From NCBI GenBank assembly GCA_000827495.1, contig KN817544.1, forward strand, positions 1 through 64,000: a stretch of DNA of 64,000 nt, in the 5' to 3' direction. The translations under genes and the position numbers were made by a program. This DNA comes from Hypholoma sublateritium FD-334 SS-4 (taxonomy: Eukaryota > Basidiomycota > Agaricomycetes > Agaricales > Strophariaceae). The first letter of the stretch is position 1, and each line of letters opens with the position of its first letter. The notes beneath the pieces were generated by a model. The model was not told the DNA's origin and did not search any database. It was given only the letters and a program-made list of their open reading frames with translations. Positions 56,617 to 64,000 of the stretch are shown one piece after another.

Positions 56617-57175
56617 TGACTCTACCATGTCCAGATGTTTGGAAGTTGCGAAGGAAGATAAAAGCCGAAAACATATATGGTGCTTATTTCCATATAAGGA
56701 TGTGTTCGAATGTGTCGCGAAGATGGCTGATACTAGTACTTAGTTCCATAGTGGCTGGCAATTCGTAGTATAGTAGTCCTTGAGGTCGTTGTAATAAAGG
56801 ATTGAGCAGTAGTGGGATCTATGGGTCCTGTGCGGAATGGTGATAAGTACGGAATATATATTTTGATGATCTGCTTCTTGATTTTAGGTCTATACCTCAG
56901 CAAGTCAATGCACTGTTCTTTCTTTCATTTCATCTCAGTCTTTTCACTAGAATCGAACACTGCTTTTACACATTTATAATTTTGCATATATTCCATATAC
57001 TCGACAGCCGTAAACTAATGTTCATGCGCACCCGGAATATCTTGACCAGTGGCACTCATGACGCATAGGTCAGCCTGAGCTGGCCGGTTTGAGGTCCCTG
57101 TCCCCTTTTCTATACGCTCATTGCCGGTACCTGCCCAATGTCTACTCAATTTAAATCCGGGAAATGTTCGCGCAG
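56617..57175. other. Intergenic, convergent ends of P450 and UstYa-like gene C
   Basis: AT-rich 3' flanks of two convergent genes. Nothing else seen. Confidence 0.5.
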
Positions 57176-57809
57176 CTACTCACAGCTCCAAGTACCGTTC
57201 TTCACCTTGAATTCATGGAATGCGAGGTAGTTGGCCGAGATGTAATCATACAGAGTACTCCAGTTGGAGCACTGTCTGATGAACGGCGGTGCGCAGCCTT
57301 CGCTTTTCAGCATCGCAGCTGCGACCACAGGCTCCTCCGTAGCATCCGCGGAGCACTCGAATACTTGGCGCAGATAATTCAGGCAGTGCCCCACATGCCC
57401 ATCGGAGGCTGATGTGTGGTTCGTCGCGGTCAATGCTTTACTGAGACCTGCAAGGCAATGCAGCTGGTGGTACATGGCGATCGCGAAGACGCGACGATCT
57501 GGCCCTAGACGGATGATGCCCCCACTCGCGGTGTCGGTGGACTTAGTCCAAACTTCTTCCGTGACGGAGCTGTTAAGGGAATAACGAACTGAGCAGTCGA
57601 ATTGGGCTTGAACTGGCTCTAGTTTCACGGGAAGTCGCATAGGGTAGTCTTCGCCGATGTAAGCTGCTTGCGCGTGAGGAAGGAATTGAAAGTTAGTTTA
57701 AATCCTGCATACTGTGTTTCGTTTTTCCAACTCCACATAAAAAGGTTCGTGAGATAATGAAGGCGATATTGAGGAAGAGGACGACGGCCCAACCTCGCTG
57801 GGAGAGCAT
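57176..57809 (-). CDS. UstYa-like (DUF3328) protein C
   Basis: Reverse-strand exons of 97 bp (57809-57713) and 488 bp (57663-57176) encode 194 residues, the same architecture as gene B, with an identical opening MLSQRGWA and closing pattern LAFHE.KV.NGTW. Motif 1 HQLHC (MYHQLHCLAGL) and motif 2 beginning HC (VGHCLNYLRQVFEC) are complete, and the ladder FDCSVRY, RLGPDRRVFA, SADATEEP and LKSEGCAP is shared with B at most positions. As in B, GTGAGT overlaps the final codons. B and C arose by an inverted duplication around or before the P450 gene. Function is inferred from the family: metal-dependent oxidative modification of a peptide. Confidence 0.88.
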
Positions 57810-59121
57810 GGTTTCTGACGGGCAAGGGGTTGAAAGTGGAAATATACAAGGCGGCCCGAGTAGTTAACGATTGATTGGTGCTGTGGGAGTAGTGCAAATA
57901 GCCTGGAAGGATCCGGCCTCTGTATCAGTCTTCTTCCTAGACCAGATAACAGATGAGAGTCGATCTTATAATATACCTCTCTGGATATGGTGTCACAACT
58001 TCTCTGGACGTCAAATCTGCATTTATGATGTATCAGGTTTCGTTGATTATTCGTGCAAGTTGATGATCAGATGATTCCCAAATAACACAATCAAATTGTA
58101 CACACAATCAGAATCATCCACGTTCAGTCGGGACTCGAGTAAGCAGGGCCCCAGCCCGGCCCCACAGGTCAAAATTATCACCACTTCAATCTTGGGCCAG
58201 ATCGCCAACTGGTAACCGATCCGGGCGCGCCGCGCCCCAGTCTGCAGATATCCGCGGCGCGCCCACGGGCGTTGATGGTGGCGCTATGGGGTGCTTGGGG
58301 GTAATGTTACGAGATTTGCCTACAGTTGACAAGCCGTGTCACGCAGGAAGGGTGCCGCCGACGATGCGCGGCGCCAGCACACGAGGGCGACGCGGCCGGA
58401 AACGAGCGAAATCGTGCCACCAACGATGGCGGCGAGCGAGCACGACGCCAGCACACAACACGGATGGAGGGCGCCGAGGACGATGACGCTCGCGCCAGCA
58501 CACTAGGATCGCGGGGTTGCACGAGCGCGGCGCGGCGCCAACACGCGAGGACGGCCCCGCCTGACGGCAAGCCGCCAAAGCGCAGGGTGCAGAAGTGAGG
58601 TGGGCGTGGTGGACGGGGCGGTGTAGCCGCGGGCGACGAGGGAGGAATGCGGCGGAAGGGGGCATCAGCTCTTCAGCAGCTGCTGCGTCCTCTCTTGGGT
58701 ATGTGCATCCCTGGTACTCAAGTATTCAAGTACTCACGCCCAGGAGTGGCTCCCTCCGGACGCCTTCGTAGTCTCCAAATCTCGACGCTGCGATGAGTTG
58801 GCATCTCACAAAACGCGCACTGTTCCTACGCGGCCGTGTTCGCTGACACGTGTTCATCCTCAAGCTCCGTGTGGATGAGCTTCGTCTAGAGATGTCAGAA
58901 ACAAGGGGCAGCACCGTCGTCCGTTGAGCTCGAGTTCAAATTCATGAAGGTTGTTGAACGTTGAGAAAGGAAACGCGAAAATTGGAACTCCGCAGCGTCC
59001 GCGTGAACGCGTCCGGATCACGTGTCCATCCTTTCGCGCCTGCACGAAGCTGCACGATCAATGCTCGTCGTGTCTTTGACCTCTGAACAGAACATCTTCG
59101 GTTTGGCTCGCCGTTGATACC
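57810..59121. other. Intergenic with GC-rich repetitive zone
   Basis: From 58200 to 58670 the sequence is GC-rich with recurring cgccagcacac and gcgcggcgcc phrases; frames on both strands there are repeat-driven. The dispersed repeat and the promoter of the next gene lie at the right end. No gene supported. Confidence 0.5.
58965..59040. repeat. Dispersed repeat, copy 2
   Basis: Partner of 38634-38715; see there. This copy also carries gcgtccgcgtg, a phrase shared with the direct repeats at 9283 and 11208. Confidence 0.5.
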
Positions 59122-62042
59122 ATGGAACCTCCACCGCTGCCTCTCAAGTCGCCCATGAAACCACCTCTGATCACTCCCTCGGCATCTCCGCCACCCCTGC
59201 GCACCGAGATTCGCTATTCCCGCACTGCATCTGAGGGTGCACCTCCACGGAAAAGACAGCGAACAGTCTCTACGCCACGTCCAAGTACACTTGGAACCCC
59301 TGGGCCGTCTTCATCGCAAGACCCAGTCGACATACATCAAGAGCGCAGAGATTCCACGATGCGGCTCCTTGAGTTTTGGGACAGCCTTGCCAGCCACACG
59401 AGGGCCTTGGATGACGATGACATTGTTGATATCATGACGGGCAAGATCACGAGGGATAACGGTGTCCTTCGAAACTCGGACAAATTCACATTTGGCTCTC
59501 TGCACGACCCCTCAACGGACTGTGTGACTTCCGATGAAGGGAGCGACGCCGAGGAAAATGAATTCGATCCGGACGAGCTGGACGCTTTCGCGAACGACGA
59601 TAACGCATTAGATCTAGACGGAGGCGATGGTCTCGCGCTGGATGTTGGTGGGAAGCTGATGCCACCAGTCACACCGCTGGACCCTGCGGATGCCAACGAC
59701 TTGCGGGAATTTATGGAGGCCGAGGGGAGACGGAGGGAACTATGTGGCACCGATGTTGAATACGAAGAAGAGGACGACGGAGATAGCGAGGAATTCTCTG
59801 AGGTAGAAGAAGGAATCACGGATGAAGCCTACAGTGATATCAACCATACGCACCCGCAAGGACCGCAGGCCTCGTCTGAAGAGGAGGATGAAGTCGAAAT
59901 AGTAGCGGAATGCGCTACTGAAGTACATGACAACTACTATACTGACTATGTCGTGCCGCTAAACGGCTCTGACGACGACGAACTAGATGACTGGGGCGCC
60001 GATGCCGCCAACATCGTCTACCCCGTCATCAAACCGGAAACCGAGAGTGTACACAGCGATGGCGAAACATTCCAGGAAGTCCCCACCCAAAAACCTAAAA
60101 AGATCGGCAAGAACAAAAGCATATCTAATACCCCGTCCAAATCTCGTCTCCAATCTAAACAAATCTTAAAGCCGCCTCGACAACTGTATACCCCTCCGCA
60201 ATCTCACTCTTCCTCTGGTCCTTCTGTCACGCCAGTAGATCCCAATTTTATCGATTTGTCTGGAGATTCGCCGCCAGCCTCGCCTGTCTTGCGGCCCGTT
60301 TTGGTCTATTCCCCGACGAAAGCCGCCACATTGCCAGTAAAGAAAGCCCAGGAGCCCGTTCATCACTCGGACTCGAGCAGCGACTCTGAAGGTCGCTCTC
60401 AGGAAACTTCAGCCCACCGCTTCAAGGGACAAAAAGCCAGTGACGGCCCAAGTATTGCAAAAGGCACCCCGAAAAGAGCAGGGCAACTCCCGTCAACTTC
60501 TAGGGGCCGAACGCCCAGTCATAACGCCTTCGTTCTATTGACACCGCGAAAACACACTAACCCGCAGAAAACTACGACGTCTTCCGACAAAAGCGATGTA
60601 AAAGAAGCTTCTCCCTCTAAACCATCGAAAGGCAAGGGGAAGATGAAGGAAGTTGCTGATATAGCAGAACCTCGAAAAGCCGTCCTGGATGCAAGGAAAC
60701 AAACTCCTCGAACTCCGTCTCAAAAGTCTCAATCGACACCCAGAAGACATCCGCCTGCGGCGGCATCATATTCTTCTCCTTTGAAAAACTTGCGAACGCA
60801 AACGCCGAGGAAGGAGGATGATGTATGGTCTTCTCCAAGCGCGAACGAATCTATCTCGCGCGCTACGCCTGATAATCTCCACTTCTTATCTCCGACATTT
60901 CCCTCCCCCCCGATTCCGACAAAGCGAAAACGAATGCGCTCTGATACGGATACGGAGATTATGGAGTCAGATGGTGAGGCGTCGCAACCTGTGGTTGAAA
61001 CATCTCGCCGCCCGACACACGTATCGACCCAGCATGCTTCGACCTCTCATTTACCTAGTGGTGGGTCTTTCGATGTTTCAGTCACTTTTTTAATAGCTAA
61101 AACTGCGTATACCAAGATGATGTCAGGGCCCCTAAACACGGTGAAATCAAAAAACGATCTTCCTCGCGGCGGAGGCGACGAACGCCAGAATCAGAGTCCG
61201 ACTCAGAATCAAGTGCATCGAATGCCACCGCAGACTACAGGCCCTACCCGCGTGCCAGTACGCGCGCACCTTCTCACCATCCTTATCCGCAGGCGCCGTA
61301 CCCCCCTTTGCACCACCCGCCGTCGGGATACGCCCCCATCCCAGACCCGCGCGCCCAGCTCATCATAACGCAGGCCATGCAGCAGCTCTCGGCGCTCGTC
61401 GGCGCGCCGTGGATGCACCCACACCCATACCACGAGGGCGCCGCCCCGCACACGCCGTCGCACCGCCACCACAGCAGCAGCCGGCCGCCGCCCAGTGCGT
61501 TCGCGACGCCGACGCACCACCGCCACCCGTACCCCTACGCGTACGACCCGCGCCTCTCGCACGCGACGCTCCCGCCCGACTCGCCGGACGCCTCGCCCTC
61601 GTCGCCCGAGAAGTCGTCGGACGCGCCGCGCCGCAAGTCGCTGGTGCGCCGCAGCCGCTCGCGCGGGCGGCGCGTGTCGTTCCACGTCGCGGAGTCGGAC
61701 GACGGGGAGCGCGAGCCCGACGCGCACTCGAGCCCGTCGGAGCGGCGGCCCGCGCGGGGCCACGCGAAGCGCACGGAGCGCCCGAGCTTTAAGACGTCCG
61801 CGAAGGGGAAGGGCCGTGCGCAGACGCCGTATATGGCGGCGGAGGCGCGTGAGGAGGAGGATGCCCTGTCGGACGGCTCGGAATTGGAGCCCCAGCGCGG
61901 ACGCCCAGCGTATTCGCGTGGGCAGACGCCCGGACCTGGATCGAGTTCACCGTCTAGAGGAAAGACCGTGAATACTAGTAGTAGTAGTGTGTCCGGCCGG
62001 GCTAGGTCGCGGCAGTCGCGACACGATTATAGAGGGGGTTAA
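59122..62042 (+). CDS. Large disordered Ser/Pro-rich nuclear-type protein
   Basis: Two exons (59122-61064, 61127-62042) encode 952 residues. No folded domain is recognised. Visible parts are a basic N-terminal patch (PPRKRQRT), a long acidic region (EEEDDGDSEEFSEVEE), many SP/TP sites, an ISNTPSKSRLQSKQ-type basic stretch, an RKR motif near residue 610 and, in exon 2, EIKKRSSSRRRRR and SRSRGRR, which suggest a nuclear location. The 62-bp intron has a plain GTCTTT donor, chosen because it alone keeps phase into the long second frame. Codon composition changes strongly: about 61300-61830 is GC-rich while the first exon is balanced. Function unknown; chromatin or transcription-related by composition only. 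Confidence 0.65.
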
Positions 62043-62361
62043 ATGTACTGTTTGCTGTGACGAACTCGATGGTTTTATATTTGCTTCCTTCTTCTCTCCT
62101 TCCCAGAAGCCTCTCCATCTAAGTACAAAGTTTCTGTAATAACTGTAACGAGCCTTAAGGCAGCCCACTAGCTGAAAACAGTTGAACCTGCGTTCAATAT
62201 CATCACAGCGCGACGCGCTTTTCGCCCAGTGATGTCATCACGTGAAGATACAATGTTCTAAATTAGGACTACGAAATTTATACCGTCTACCAACACCATC
62301 CCCAACCCTAACACTTTCCTCGTATTGACCCTGCTCACTCTGACCCATCTATATCAGAGTA
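62043..62361. other. Intergenic
   Basis: About 320 bp of 3' flank and helicase promoter. Nothing else seen. Confidence 0.55.
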
Positions 62362-64000
62362 ATGGCAGGTCCTCCCGTCCGCGAAGCATATAATGCGAAA
62401 GCTCGCGGCTCAACCGCTGGTGGCTCAAGAAAGAAGGGCAAACCCAAGAAAAAATCCAAAGCAGAGCAGAGCCAGGAGCAGAACGACCCAAATGCCGCTA
62501 TAATAACACCAAAGACGGAAGAAAGCAAGGAGATTGAGAGGAGAGAGAAATTACTTCAAGAAGTATGTGACAAGCGCTGCGATGAGTGAATACACCTGAG
62601 TATTTTCCTTCCTTAGCTCGCGAGTCAATCGGAATCTAAATGGACCAGCAAAAAGAAGAAAAGGCTGGAGAAATACATTGTAAATTACTCTATCGTGACA
62701 ATGTTCTGCGTTTCTAACAGCCATCATTAGGACAAGAAATTGAAGAAGGAGGAGCGCCTCGTGATATTTGACAAACTGGCGTAAGTTGGGTATTCATGGC
62801 AAAGCATTGTACCTGACTTTTCTAAAGTAAAACGCAGGCTTCTATGTCTTCTGCGATCCTCCAATCTTCCTCCACTCTAGGAACTGGTAGGCTGTCGACA
62901 TTCGAAGAGCGACAAGACAAGGCAGAAGACGCACTTGTGCGGAAAACACTCGCTGGGCAAGCCGGGAAGCGTAAACGACACCAAGATATATACGAAGTGC
63001 ATGGCCATGAGAGCGACTCAAGCGACGGCGACGACCACGAGGAAATTCGCCCTAGGAAGCTTGTGAAACACCACTCCGTCGACCCTGCCGAAGATCAACC
63101 CGAGGACGAAATTATGGTTGTTGAAGCACCGCCGAATCCTCCTCCGAAGAAAGAAGCTGCCTCTGCCGTAGGGAGCGCTTTGCACCGAAACGCGGATGGG
63201 TCAGTTGCTGCTCCCAAAGTGCGACTAAAACCAAAAGGAAAACTGGTATGTTTCACGCGCTCTAATAGATATATGCATCCTCGACCTAAGATACTATGTA
63301 TAGAGTTTCCAACGCGGATGGGGGAGACAAGACAAAGTGGAGGTGCAGCCCGAGTCAGATACCTCTTTCGATAGCTCGGATTCTGAGAATGATTCAACGG
63401 AAAACGGTGAGAGCGGCGAAGATGAGGGTGAAGATGTGGAAGATGGTTCGGACATAGAGGGTGAGGAAGAAGACGAAAAAGAAGCGTCAGGCAGTGAACC
63501 TGAACCACCAACTGTCAAAAAGAAAAGCCTCGGATTCAAAAACTGGGCTATCAAACAACTGAACGCTGCGAAAGGTTACGAACCTCCAAAATCTCCTACG
63601 ACTTCAGGCGTAGAGCCAGATCCCCACGTTGAAACTTCATTGACACGAAAAGACAACAACCCGAGCACCCAAAATGGTCCCCGTGAAATGCGGGGGCCAC
63701 TTGGTGAAGACTTGAAACTTCCATCGACTAGTTTTGCCCAACAACTACTGCAGTCGTCGGGAACATCAGCAGGGACATCCTACACCAAATCGGTTGCAAT
63801 CAAGCGCCCTCCAGACGTTGAAGAGGCGAGAATCCTTCTCCCAATCGTTACTGAGGAACAACCCATTATGGAAGCAATCCTGCTAAATCCTGTGGTTATC
63901 ATCTGTGGTGAAACAGGTAGCGGAAAGACTACCCAAGTTCCTCAATTTCTCTATGAAGCAGGATTTGGTACTTTGGGAAGCGGTAAGCGATTCTGAAGAC
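62362..64000 (+). CDS. ECM16: DEAH-box RNA helicase DHX37/Ecm16 (Dhr1), 5' part
   Basis: Partial; runs past the window end. Exons so far are 62362-62562, 62617-62679, 62731-62780, 62828-63245 and 63304-63982 (donor at 63983). A lysine-rich start ([13 protein letters not shown]) and [25 protein letters not shown] match the N-terminal arm of Ecm16/Dhr1. An acidic region ([18 protein letters not shown]) follows. The helicase core begins with [20 protein letters not shown] and Walker [22 protein letters not shown]. Ecm16 unwinds U3 snoRNA from pre-rRNA in small-subunit biogenesis in the nucleolus. The DEAH box and later motifs lie outside the window. The acceptor at 62827 was chosen over 62837 because the latter creates a stop. 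Confidence 0.85.

Noticed and set aside
58286..58670. Arg/Ala-rich frames on both strands
   Set aside because: Repeats of cgccagcacac in GC-rich sequence keep several frames open at once.
1..64000. CRISPR arrays, bacterial operons, ribosome-binding sites or rRNA genes
   Set aside because: Intron-rich eukaryotic genes throughout; no regularly spaced repeats or rRNA-like sequence seen.

Overview
The window looks like nuclear DNA of a filamentous basidiomycete, most likely an Agaricomycete. Genes are dense and cut by many short introns (about 45-65 bp, GT...AG). Several families are typical of mushrooms: a TPR-like family of unknown role, an integral membrane protein with about seven TM segments, a GH128 glucanase, a type-B carboxylesterase and a Zn2Cys6 regulator. 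Every exon model was assembled by hand from splice signals and phase. Species identity is inferred.

Left part (1-25.9 kb): a TPR-like gene with a truncated copy of its 3' end upstream; mitochondrial ribosomal protein mS41; a C2H2 zinc-finger protein; an SNIP1/Pml1-type FHA splicing factor; a decayed member of an F-box/DUF7730-like family; a 3.4 kb stretch without genes; a 10-exon Zn2Cys6 transcription factor followed by a broken copy of its own 3' end; a CHFR-like RING E3 ligase; and a kelch/BTB protein resembling Ral2.

Middle (26-41 kb): two more members of the F-box/DUF7730-like family. One of them lies in a 1.76 kb inverted duplication of the decayed copy at 9.4-11.2 kb. Then come pyridoxamine-phosphate oxidase (PDX3), a class I fructose-bisphosphate aldolase, a small probable mitochondrial membrane protein, a secreted carboxylesterase, a GH128 endo-glucanase and the seven-TM-like protein. 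A 556 bp pogo/Tigger-type MITE lies at 42.9-43.5 kb.

Right part (45.4-57.8 kb) is the most interesting region. It holds an MFS exporter, a 42-residue signal-peptide protein, a conserved transmembrane protein, three UstYa-like (DUF3328) proteins and a cytochrome P450. Two of the UstYa-like genes are paralogues with identical exon structure in opposite orientation on either side of the P450. UstYa proteins, a P450, an MFS pump and a secreted precursor are the parts list of fungal dikaritin RiPP clusters such as ustiloxin, so this is a candidate peptide natural-product cluster. The precursor assignment is speculative, because the peptide lacks the usual Kex2-bounded repeats. The window closes with a large disordered protein and the 5' part of a DHX37/Ecm16 RNA helicase gene that runs off the end.
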